NCBI GenBank assembly: GCA_021784555.1
Contig: JAJYHY010000007.1
Location: forward strand, 10,616 to 53,013
Length of the DNA stretch: 42,398 nucleotides
Direction: 5' to 3'
Origin: a bacterium
Lineage (GTDB): Bacteria > Verrucomicrobiota > Verrucomicrobiia > Limisphaerales > UBA8199
Shown here: in pieces, positions 7,531 to 13,821 of the stretch
How the letters are laid out: the number at the start of each line of letters is the position of its first letter
How positions within the stretch are numbered: position 1 is the first letter of the stretch
Notes under the pieces: model-generated
Databases searched by the model: none
Told to the model about the DNA's origin: nothing
Seen by the model: only the letters and a program-made list of their open reading frames with translations
Program-made: the position numbers and the translations under genes

Positions 7531-8235
7531 TCACAAGAGCTTGCCCAGGGGGCCGAGGTCGAGGTTGAGGTCTTCCTGCTTCAGGCCCAGTTCCCCGGCA
7601 ATTCGCTCGATTTCCTGGGCTTGGCGCATCAAGGTTAGCCCCAGACGTTCCATCTGCGCCGCATTCAGGGAGCCGGCTTCCACACGCCGGAGGGCCTGGC
7701 GCTTGAGGAGTTCATGAAGGACTTTAACCAGAGTGAGAACTAGCTGGCAGAGGCCGTTCTTAACCTCCGCATGGCGGGCGGGGGCGGGAGAAACGTTTTC
7801 CTCCACGGGCAGTGCGCGTTCGGCGGAGCACTCGGGCCGGGTGGGCGGAGCCGGGGCGGCGGGCTGGGGCGGAGTATCGCGAATTTGCCGGCTTGGTGTA
7901 GAGGGTGCCCGAGAAGCTGGCGCAAGCCGGCAGCACGCCGGCTGACCAGGCGTCCTGGTCTCATCCTCGGAGCGGCAGGGTGCCGCTACAGCCAGAGGAT
8001 AGGATGTTTGGCACATACCCCCGTCCCGCCTTGCCCCCCAGCCGTTAGCGGTGGCACCCGGCTCGCGTCGGCCCCGAATCGAGGTGATGACCAGTTGAAA
8101 GCCCAAGTAGAGCAAGTCCACGTCCGCCACTGAGAGCATCGCCTCGCCGACGGCGACCACGCCGGTGTCGAGGAGACGGTCCAGGGCGTCGCACAGGGAA
8201 ACGGGTTGGGAATATTGGGGACGGAGGTCACGCAT
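7531..8235 (-). CDS. gvpK: GvpM/S-like and GvpK fusion protein
   Basis: A 234-residue protein joining two gas vesicle proteins that are normally separate. Residues 12-56 are a GvpA-family domain of GvpM/GvpS type (LCDALDRLLDTGVVAVGEAM, then VADVDLLYLGFQLVITSI). Residues 158-234 are a full GvpK (LCQLVLTLVKVLHELLKRQA, RRVEAGSLNAAQMERLGLTL, ending in DLNLDLGPLGKLL). Between them lies a roughly 100-residue Cys/Pro/Arg-rich linker that resembles neither family. Its first part (residues about 79-103) is encoded by a cluster of short hairpins (7926-8000), so an in-frame repeat insertion or loss of the gvpM/S stop may have created the fusion. GvpK might also be translated separately from an internal GTG. 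It overlaps the ArsA-like gene by 8 bases. Confidence 0.85.
   Translation of the reverse strand: MRDLRPQYSQPVSLCDALDRLLDTGVVAVGEAMLSVADVDLLYLGFQLVITSIRGRREPGATANGWGARRDGGMCQTSYPLAVAAPCRSEDETRTPGQPACCRLAPASRAPSTPSRQIRDTPPQPAAPAPPTRPECSAERALPVEENVSPAPARHAEVKNGLCQLVLTLVKVLHELLKRQALRRVEAGSLNAAQMERLGLTLMRQAQEIERIAGELGLKQEDLNLDLGPLGKLL
7926..8000. repeat. Cluster of short hairpins inside the fusion linker
   Basis: Three adjacent palindromes: GCCGGC-AGCAC-GCCGGC (7926-7942), ACCAGG-CGT-CCTGGT (7945-7959) and AGCGGCA-GGG-TGCCGCT (7971-7987), the last nested in ATCCTC (7963-7968) / GAGGAT (7995-8000). This is far more dyad symmetry than in the surrounding coding sequence and looks like an intergenic repeat unit that ended up inside a reading frame. 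Confidence 0.6.
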
Positions 8236-10177
8236 AATCCGGGTGGAGAAGGGCGGGCGCTTCGTACAGCGCGTGAGCGAAGGCCTTTAGGGCCTCCAGA
8301 CCGCGAGGCTCGCCGCAACGGTGGATAAGGACCTGCGGGAGGGATGGAAAGGTCTCGTGGAGGTTTTCTATTACGGCCGATTCGCGCCGCCGCAAGGCCT
8401 GGCAAAGGGGACAGGCGCTCGGAGGGGTAGCGAGGTTGACAAAGAGCAATGACACGGGAAGGTCCATTCGTTCGCAAGCCTTGATAAGGTCGTTGGTTTC
8501 CTCAAGGGCCAGGACGGTCGGGATGGTGACGGCGCTGAGGGCGCACCGCTTCGGATCGGTCACCAATGCGCGCCACCATTTCAACTGCTTGGAGAGTTGT
8601 ACCAGCCGCCGCTCCACCTTTGGCAGGCGGAGAGCGCTCCGGTATTTGAGAAAAACCTCAAAGAAGGCCTTGAGCCAGAGATCGATCAGGTTGGGCATCT
8701 CCAACAGACGCAGCAGATGGCCGGTGGGCGCGCAATCGAGCACCAGGGTTTCATAGCCGCCTTGGTCGATGAGTTCCATCGCTCGAGTCAGGGCCATGAC
8801 TTCGTCCAGCCCTGGAGGCGCCAAATCGAGCAGCCGCTCCATGGCCTCTTTGTCGAAGGCCATCTCCGCGCCGCCCAGCACGGAGTGCAGGAACGATTGG
8901 AGTTCGACGGAATAAAGCCGTTTGAGGGCACTGAACTCGGCCTCGGCGTCAACCTCCAAGGCGGTCAGAGTGGGGCGGATGGGAGTCAAGGCCGCGCCGA
9001 CAGGCGTATCGAGGCAGGCGGAGAGGGAATGGGCGGGATCGGTGGAGAAGAGAAGCACCTCGTTCTCCGGCGATTCCTCGGCTAGCCGCAGGGCGGTCGC
9101 GCAAGCCAAGGTGGTCTTTCCCACACCCCCCTTTCCGGCGAAGAGCCAGAGGGTCGGAGCAGGCGCAGGCAATTGCGCGGCTCGTTGAATGAAAACAGGG
9201 GCGGCGCCCTCCGTCGCCAGGCGAGGGGAGGGAATTTGAGCGAGGGGGGTGACACCGTCCCAAAAGGTTTGTAATCTGGAGATGCCTTTGACTTCTTCCG
9301 GGTAAAGAGGAAGCGACCAGAGCGCATGGCGGGAGAAGGTGGGGTTCTGGAGGATCCTTTCCAGGATGGGGAGCTGGAGAGCGCGGCTCTGGGCGCAGAC
9401 TCGACAGCCGTTTTCCGGGTAAAGCCGGTTGATTATGATGTCGGTCACTGGGATACGCAGGCGCCGGAGTTCCTCCAGCACGCGGCGCGTTTGGCGAAAG
9501 CTGATCTCCTCGGCCAGCATCACGGGGACAAAGCGGCTCCGCGCCGCGTCGCAGAGCACGTCCTGAAGCCTCGCGATGGAAGCGGAGAGGCGGGCAAGAA
9601 ACTCTTCAACGTCATCGTGTCGTTCGGTGGCCTGGTAGAGCTGTTTGAGGAAACGATGCTTGGCCAGCAACGCGTCCAGGGCCTCCAGCCACCGGCGTAG
9701 CAGCAGCGGCATCGCCACCAGCCGAAGCGTGTGGCCGGCGGGGGCGGTATCGACGACCAGGCGCAGGTCCGGGCGGGCTTCCAGCCAGCGAGCAAACTCC
9801 AGGGCGGCCATCAACTCATCCAGACCGGGCAGCGACAGGTCGATAAAGTTGCTGATGTCTTCCGAGTCCAGGAAGGTTCCCCGCCGGCCTATCTCTTTGA
9901 GCTTGGCGGCATGCAGTTCTTTGAAAGTGTTGAGACAGGCCCGGGGGTCCAACTCAGTAACTTGCAGATTCGACGGCAGGCGCGCTCCGGCCAGACAGTC
10001 ATTCACCGAATGCGCGGGATCGGTTGAAACCAGCAGGAAAGCGGTTTGGGGAGAGCGCCGCGCCAGCTCCAATGCGGCAGCGGTGGCACAGGAGGTTTTT
10101 CCCACGCCCCCTTTGCCGCCGAAGAGCAAGAGTTTGAGGCCCGTGTCGGTAAGGAAGGAGGGCGTGCTTGCCTTCAC
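8228..10177 (-). CDS. Two-domain ArsA/Get3-like ATPase in the gas vesicle operon
   Basis: A 649-residue P-loop ATPase made of two ArsA/Get3 halves. Half 1 has the deviant Walker A GGKGGVGKT (20-28), STDPAHSVND and DTAPAGHTLRL. Half 2 has AGKGGVGKT (347-355), STDPAHSLSA and DCAPTGHLLRL. Each half also has a CxxC pair (Cys258/261 in NGCRVC, Cys589/592 in SACPLC) at the place where Get3/TRC40 proteins bind zinc at their dimer interface. No arsB, arsC or arsR lies nearby. The 4-base overlap with gvpG and 8-base overlap with the gvpK fusion tie it to gas vesicle formation. A role as an ATP-driven chaperone for the hydrophobic Gvp proteins, as Get3 is for tail-anchored proteins, is inference. A metalloid pump subunit is the alternative. 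Confidence 0.85.
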   Translation of the reverse strand: MKASTPSFLTDTGLKLLLFGGKGGVGKTSCATAAALELARRSPQTAFLLVSTDPAHSVNDCLAGARLPSNLQVTELDPRACLNTFKELHAAKLKEIGRRGTFLDSEDISNFIDLSLPGLDELMAALEFARWLEARPDLRLVVDTAPAGHTLRLVAMPLLLRRWLEALDALLAKHRFLKQLYQATERHDDVEEFLARLSASIARLQDVLCDAARSRFVPVMLAEEISFRQTRRVLEELRRLRIPVTDIIINRLYPENGCRVCAQSRALQLPILERILQNPTFSRHALWSLPLYPEEVKGISRLQTFWDGVTPLAQIPSPRLATEGAAPVFIQRAAQLPAPAPTLWLFAGKGGVGKTTLACATALRLAEESPENEVLLFSTDPAHSLSACLDTPVGAALTPIRPTLTALEVDAEAEFSALKRLYSVELQSFLHSVLGGAEMAFDKEAMERLLDLAPPGLDEVMALTRAMELIDQGGYETLVLDCAPTGHLLRLLEMPNLIDLWLKAFFEVFLKYRSALRLPKVERRLVQLSKQLKWWRALVTDPKRCALSAVTIPTVLALEETNDLIKACERMDLPVSLLFVNLATPPSACPLCQALRRRESAVIENLHETFPSLPQVLIHRCGEPRGLEALKAFAHALYEAPALLHPDYA

Positions 10178-10479
10178 GTCGCTTTCGGCGCTGACGCCGT
10201 CGCAATGGCGGGAGGCTGCTCGGCCTCTTCAGGCTGGGCGGCCCCCTCCTGGATCTGTTCCAGCCGATCGAGCAAGAGCTTTTCGCGGGCGTCGAATTCG
10301 GCCTCGGAGATTCGGCCGGTTTCCAGCATCATGTAGAGTTCGCTGAGTTCAGCGGTGAGCCGCGCTGGCTCGGCGGCGCGCTCCTGCTCGATGGCGTTAT
10401 GGACCTGTCGCGCCGCCCAGATGGTGGCGTAGATGGGTGAAAGAAGGAGTTTATCGACCAGCAGCATAAGACTCAGCAA
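10174..10479 (-). CDS. gvpG: Gas vesicle protein GvpG
   Basis: A 101-residue GvpG. The hydrophobic N-terminus (LMLLVDKLLLSPIYATIWAA) leads to a helical segment with the family pattern LTAELSELYMMLETGRISEA and EFDAREKLLLDRLEQIQE, and then a Pro/Ala-rich tail. GvpG is a small accessory protein required in most gas vesicle systems and binds other Gvp proteins, including GvpF/L, in haloarchaea. The first Met gives a 29-base overlap with the gvpF/L gene; Met5 (10467) is an equally good start. It overlaps the ArsA-like gene by 4 bases (ATGA). Confidence 0.88.
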   Translation of the reverse strand: MLSLMLLVDKLLLSPIYATIWAARQVHNAIEQERAAEPARLTAELSELYMMLETGRISEAEFDAREKLLLDRLEQIQEGAAQPEEAEQPPAIATASAPKAT

Positions 10480-11260
10480 GATCCGAACGGCCCGGCTCCA
10501 GGTTCATCTCCACAAAATTGTGCGGCGCCCAGGGCCCATTGACATCAAACGCATAGTTATCATCAAACAACCTGGCGGCGGTGACAATGGCGTCGTCGAA
10601 TTCCTTGAGGCGGCCCCGCTCCACTAGCAAGCTGAGGTTCATCACTTCCTGGACCTGGCGAAGCGGCAAGCGCTTGACGCTGTCGCAACAGGCATCGAGC
10701 ACCTCCTGGGTCTTTAGGAAGTGCGCCTCCCGGTCCTCCTCCAGCAGTTGGTCGAAAAAGCGGCCCAGTTCGAGTTTTTCTTCCTGTCGAGGTTCGCGCA
10801 GCCCACCCAACAGCCGATCGCGGGCTTCCCGCAACTCCTGATGACAATCAATGAAGTATTCGAAAATGTTCGGAACTTGCCATGTCACGCGCAGGCCCAT
10901 CTCGACCTTGCCAGCCACCCGCTCGAGCTGCTCGACGAATTCTCCCTCATGCACCGCCAGCATCCGTCTGACATCCTGGAGGGTTCCGGCGATGATGCCA
11001 AAGGCCATCGGCAGCACCGTGCTTTCCTGCATGAGCCGCGCCAGGACATTTTTGTGGGCGGCGAGATGGGCGCGTTCCGGGCGGACCCTCTCGCGGGCGA
11101 TATCACTGACAACGGCGGCGATGGGTCCGCCGGTCACCTTATAGACAGCCTGGCGGTCCAGGCCCAGGAGGTCGTGGATCTCACTGTCGGGTTCCGAGGC
11201 GATGGCGTAGAGATACTTCCCGCCGCGGCGGGCACTGGGATTGGAGGAGGATGCGGGCAT
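10451..11260 (-). CDS. gvpF: GvpF/GvpL-family gas vesicle protein (first copy)
   Basis: A 269-residue protein of the GvpF/L family, accessory proteins that contact GvpA during assembly. Visible family signatures are KYLYAIAS at the N-terminus, ITGGPIAAVVSDI-like text (here KVTGGPIAAVVSDI), HLAAHKNVLARLMQESTVLP followed by MAFGII, and a long helical middle. The C-terminus has FDVNGPWAPHNFVEMNLE, the usual 'v.GPWpPYnFv' end. A second, more diverged member lies upstream of gvpA. The gene begins 12 bases after the small coiled-coil gene and overlaps gvpG. GvpF and GvpL cannot be told apart reliably by sequence. Confidence 0.9.
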   Translation of the reverse strand: MPASSSNPSARRGGKYLYAIASEPDSEIHDLLGLDRQAVYKVTGGPIAAVVSDIARERVRPERAHLAAHKNVLARLMQESTVLPMAFGIIAGTLQDVRRMLAVHEGEFVEQLERVAGKVEMGLRVTWQVPNIFEYFIDCHQELREARDRLLGGLREPRQEEKLELGRFFDQLLEEDREAHFLKTQEVLDACCDSVKRLPLRQVQEVMNLSLLVERGRLKEFDDAIVTAARLFDDNYAFDVNGPWAPHNFVEMNLEPGRSDLAESYAAGR

Positions 11261-11272
11261 ATTGTCTTCTGG

Positions 11273-11596
11273 CTAGTAATGGTGTTTGAATCCGCCGGCG
11301 GATGGGCAGGCGGGGCTTCGCCCCAGAGGGCCGGGACGAGCCGGCGGGCGGACGCCGGGCGCCTTCTCAAGCCGGGCGAGCAGGGTGGCTTTCTCCGTGT
11401 CGATACTCTGAAGGCGGGCGTCGAGGCCCTGCAAACGGGCCAGGAGGTTGCGGCGCTCGGTTTGGCGGCGGCTACGTTCCATCTCCAGAGCGGTAATAGC
11501 CATGTACGCCTGGTAGGGCGCAACGACTTGGTCGGTGGCGCGAGGGCGAGTGTGGAGATCTTTTACGCTGCGCACGATTCTGGCAGGGTGGGGCAT
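11273..11596 (-). CDS. Small coiled-coil protein of unknown function in the gas vesicle operon
   Basis: A 107-residue cytoplasmic protein with no named domain that I recognise. Residues 1-30 are basic (RIVRSVKDLHTRPR). Residues 31-78 form a long charged helix with heptad-like spacing (YMAITALEMERSRRQTERRN, then LLARLQGLDARLQSIDTEKA). The last 25 residues are Pro/Gly-rich. It overlaps the end of gvpN by 34 bases and precedes gvpF/L by 12 bases, so it is co-translated with core gas vesicle genes. That position and the coding overlap support a real gene and a role in vesicle assembly, but no biochemical function can be assigned. Confidence 0.7.
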   Translation of the reverse strand: MPHPARIVRSVKDLHTRPRATDQVVAPYQAYMAITALEMERSRRQTERRNLLARLQGLDARLQSIDTEKATLLARLEKAPGVRPPARPGPLGRSPACPSAGGFKHHY

Positions 11597-12630
11597 AAGT
11601 CGGGTTGTTCGTTGAGTTGGCCGGCGGTCTTTTTATGGTTGGAGTGGTTGCGGGAGAGGCCCGAACGGGGACGCAGACCCTTAAGGAGGGCTTCCTCGAG
11701 TTTTTGGGGCATAATGCCCTGGCCGCCACGGGTGACTTTCGCGTTCTCGGAGCCCAGCACATCACGGCAAACCCACCGGAAAACCGGTTCGTCCGGGTGG
11801 GCATGGGCTTGGCGCAAGGCCAGGACGCGGGCGATGGCGATGCATGCCCGGATGGTTGGGCGGCTGCTGCTGGGGCCGGCTCGGCGCATTTCCCGCACCA
11901 GACTGACGATGACTTCGGCGTCCGGGCGGTCAATACCGGAGCGAGCGATGGTGATCTCGATCTCAGTTTGCTCGTTATAGTGTGCCAGGGGAATGGTAAT
12001 GAGGCGATCCAGCAGAGCGTCTTGGGTTTTGTGGACGCCGGCGTATTCTTCGGGGTTTGAGGTAAAAATGGCGCGGAATTCCGGATGCACTTGCAGGTAG
12101 CCCCCGGTGGAGCGCCGCAGCTTGGGCAGATTAAGGATACCCTCGGAAAAGATGCTCAAGAAGGGATTGTTGGCCTCGGGCCGGGAGCGATTGAATTCAT
12201 CGTAGATCAAGGTGTCGCCATTCTGGCAAGCGGTGGTCAGCCGGTTTTCCAGCCAGATCGAGTTGGTCTCCTCCTCGGTTTTGACCACCGAATGGATGAA
12301 GTTATCGACCAGCCGGTGCTTGCGGTAGCCGCTGTCCCGTCCAACGAGGTCGGCGCTGGTGAAATTATCGTCCCCGTGGATGAGGCTCACCGCCCGGCCA
12401 AGCCGCGCCGCCACGTGAAAGGCCAGGGTGGTCTTGCCCGTCCCGGCGGGGCCGGAGAAATGGACTGGATAGCCCGCCTGCAGATAGGTCAATGCCCGCT
12501 GAGTTATCTCCTCCACCAGAGGGGTGGTCACAAAACCCTCACTTGGCTCCGGAAGGAAGGCGTCTGCGCCTGGCGGCCTGGGGCCGGGCGAAGCTGCCGG
12601 CCGGTCAGACTCCAAATTCACGTCATTCAT
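11563..12630 (-). CDS. gvpN: Gas vesicle AAA+ ATPase GvpN
   Basis: A 355-residue MoxR-like AAA+ ATPase needed for normal gas vesicle growth. After a Pro-rich leader (1-28) comes the GvpN signature FVTTPLVEEITQRALTYLQA. The Walker A is GPAGTGKT (60-67) and the Walker B is LIYDEFNRSRPEANN (Asp144/Glu145). Sensor 1 lies in FRAIFTSNPEEYAGVHKTQD and the arginine finger region in ALLDRLITIPL. The family is known to widen and lengthen growing vesicles, probably acting with GvpC or GvpA. Here it follows the coiled-coil gene in the gvpC position, as gvpC-gvpN do in cyanobacteria. The C-terminal 45 residues beyond the AAA+ lid are not conserved. Confidence 0.93.
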   Translation of the reverse strand: MNDVNLESDRPAASPGPRPPGADAFLPEPSEGFVTTPLVEEITQRALTYLQAGYPVHFSGPAGTGKTTLAFHVAARLGRAVSLIHGDDNFTSADLVGRDSGYRKHRLVDNFIHSVVKTEEETNSIWLENRLTTACQNGDTLIYDEFNRSRPEANNPFLSIFSEGILNLPKLRRSTGGYLQVHPEFRAIFTSNPEEYAGVHKTQDALLDRLITIPLAHYNEQTEIEITIARSGIDRPDAEVIVSLVREMRRAGPSSSRPTIRACIAIARVLALRQAHAHPDEPVFRWVCRDVLGSENAKVTRGGQGIMPQKLEEALLKGLRPRSGLSRNHSNHKKTAGQLNEQPDLCPTLPESCAA

Positions 12631-12791
12631 ATCAGTTTATCATCATTCCACTTCGATAGACCGGGGCGGGAGCGAACCCGCCGCTTGGTTAAGAGGGTCG
12701 CAAGAGCTGCTTCGGTTCATGCGCGCCAAGAGGGCACTCCGGCAAAGGCTTGACCTGGGCAACCTTGCAACCCATTGTGTCGGTCTGCGCA
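12631..12791. promoter_or_regulatory. Intercistronic gap with a hairpin before gvpN
   Basis: A 161-base gap in an otherwise tightly packed operon. On the transcribed strand it carries the hairpin GGCGGG-TTCGCT-CCCGCC (12665-12682), without a following T-run. It may slow transcription or protect the message, lowering gvpN and downstream expression relative to gvpA. No sigma-54 or clear sigma-70 promoter was seen in it. Confidence 0.4.
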
Positions 12792-13178
12792 CTAGCGCTT
12801 CTTCTTCTTGTTCCGCCCGGTAGCTCCTGGAGGTTCGGGCGCCACATTGGTTGCAGGGCGTTGCGCGAGGATATTTGCGCACCAGGCGCGGCGCGCCCCG
12901 GCAACGTCGCCGAGGGTTTGCTCTCGAAAGACGCGGACGCCTTCTCTCAAGTTCTGTACCGCCTGGCTGACGTGTGCGCTGAACTCCCGCAGCCTGGCCC
13001 TGGTCTGGTTGGCCATTTCTGCATGCGCACTCCGGAAGCCGGCCTGCATCTGAGAGACGGCTTCCTTGAGGTCGTCCCTGCCTTGCACGAGGCTGTCGCA
13101 CAGGGTGGCCCGACTCTGGTGCAGGGCGGCGATTTCACCGCACAACCGCGTTATTTCATTTGTCAAGGTGCCTGTCAT
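12792..13178 (-). CDS. Coiled-coil protein in the gvpC position (unknown function)
   Basis: A 128-residue, mostly helical, charged protein between gvpA and gvpN, the slot held by gvpC in cyanobacterial clusters. Residues 5-100 are continuous amphipathic helix with loosely repeated words (SQMQAGFRSAHAEMANQT, FSAHVSQAVQNLREGVRVF), ending in GARRAWC. The tail is Pro/Gly-rich and finishes in a run of five basic residues. GvpC is the alpha-helical outer-surface protein that stiffens the shell. This protein lacks clear 33-residue GvpC repeats, so it is at most a positional and structural analogue. The name GvpC is not assigned. Confidence 0.7.
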   Translation of the reverse strand: MTGTLTNEITRLCGEIAALHQSRATLCDSLVQGRDDLKEAVSQMQAGFRSAHAEMANQTRARLREFSAHVSQAVQNLREGVRVFREQTLGDVAGARRAWCANILAQRPATNVAPEPPGATGRNKKKKR

Positions 13179-13213
13179 ATGCTATTTGTTTATTGGTGTT
13201 GCACTTTGTGCGT

Positions 13214-13250
13214 CTTGCCGGACGAGGAACATCACTCTCCGTCCGGCAAG
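13214..13250 (-). promoter_or_regulatory. Strong hairpin just after gvpA
   Basis: CTTGCCGGACG (13214-13224) and its perfect complement CGTCCGGCAAG (13240-13250) form an 11-bp stem with a 15-base loop, starting 18 bases beyond the gvpA stop on the transcribed strand. There is no U-run after it, so it is more likely a 3'-protecting or partial-attenuation hairpin than a full terminator. Such an element would let the shell protein gene be expressed far more strongly than the accessory genes behind it. Confidence 0.65.
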
Positions 13251-13267
13251 CTCTAGCGGACGTTGAC

Positions 13268-13486
13268 CTATGCCGGGGCGGCAGCGGTCGCGGTCAGGCC
13301 GATGGCTTCGGCGTACTTCAAGTACGTTTCGACTGAGGCAACGACCACGCGTGCTTCGATCGAAACCAGTTCGATTCCGACCAGGGAGACCTTGGCCCAG
13401 ACATCAACCACAATGCCTTTGTCCAGGATTCGATCCACGACTTCGGCCAGACTCGATGAATCCGTCGATTTGGATATTTTTGCCAT
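13268..13486 (-). CDS. gvpA: Major gas vesicle shell protein GvpA
   Basis: A 72-residue GvpA, the main structural protein whose amphipathic ribs form the gas-filled, water-excluding shell. The typical sequence is nearly complete: [40 protein letters not shown] and [16 protein letters not shown]. The ATG at 13486 was chosen because it gives the family-standard N-terminus ([11 protein letters not shown]). The open frame runs 45 codons further upstream, but that stretch contains the promoter. It is the first gene after a 332-base gap with a -24/-12 promoter and is followed by a strong hairpin, consistent with high, separately controlled expression. Confidence 0.96.
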   Translation of the reverse strand: MAKISKSTDSSSLAEVVDRILDKGIVVDVWAKVSLVGIELVSIEARVVVASVETYLKYAEAIGLTATAAAPA

Positions 13487-13540
13487 AGTTTGACTAACCT
13501 TTCGTTCAGTTTTGGTCTTCGACAGGGCGTTGCTCCGGCA

Positions 13541-13602
13541 CCTATCCGGAAGCTCTGTCGTAACGGGGGACTCTAAGCGCGAAGTGTGCCAACTTGGATA
13601 GG
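13541..13602 (-). promoter_or_regulatory. Sigma-54 (-24/-12) promoter of gvpA
   Basis: On the minus strand, TTGGCAC (13586-13592) is a perfect -24 box. The GG is followed after exactly 10 bases by GC in GCGCT (13576-13580), the -12 box. The match to YTGGCACGrNNNTTGCW lacks only the TT before GC and the purines after the -24 box. Transcription would start near 13565, leaving a leader of about 80 bases before the gvpA ATG. Inverted words CCTATCC (13541-13547) and GGATAGG (13596-13602) bracket the promoter. A sigma-54-dependent activator is encoded in the same locus. Confidence 0.65.
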
Positions 13603-13803
13603 CAGGGCTGCGGCGCGCCAACAGGAGGCGCCAAGACCGGCGTTCTTGCGCGCACGACGATGTTGAATTGGGTTATTTGCACCACGAAACCGTTGGAAAC
13701 TCGATCTCCCGCGGCGATAAATAATCCGTGGGTTTTTGCTGTCCGCAGAGTGAGAGCCGGGGCGGGCAACTGCAAGCCAAGGGTGGAATTGGGGTGGGGC
13801 TGC

Positions 13804-13821
13804 TAGGGAATCAATTCCCTA
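13804..13821. promoter_or_regulatory. Palindrome at the gvpF/L stop, possible activator site
   Basis: TAGGGAATCAATTCCCTA is an 18-base perfect palindrome around a 2-base centre. It overlaps the stop codon of the upstream gvpF/L gene and lies about 210 bases upstream of the -24 box of gvpA, a usual distance for an NtrC-type activator dimer site. It could instead be a weak terminator stem, but no T-run follows on either strand. Confidence 0.4.

Noticed and set aside
8228-10177. Arsenite efflux pump system
   Set aside because: No arsB, arsC, arsD or arsR lies nearby, and the gene overlaps gas vesicle genes on both sides.
13542-13775. 77-codon minus-strand open frame upstream of gvpA
   Set aside because: It contains the -24/-12 promoter and most of the gvpA upstream region; no ribosome-binding site or family match was seen.
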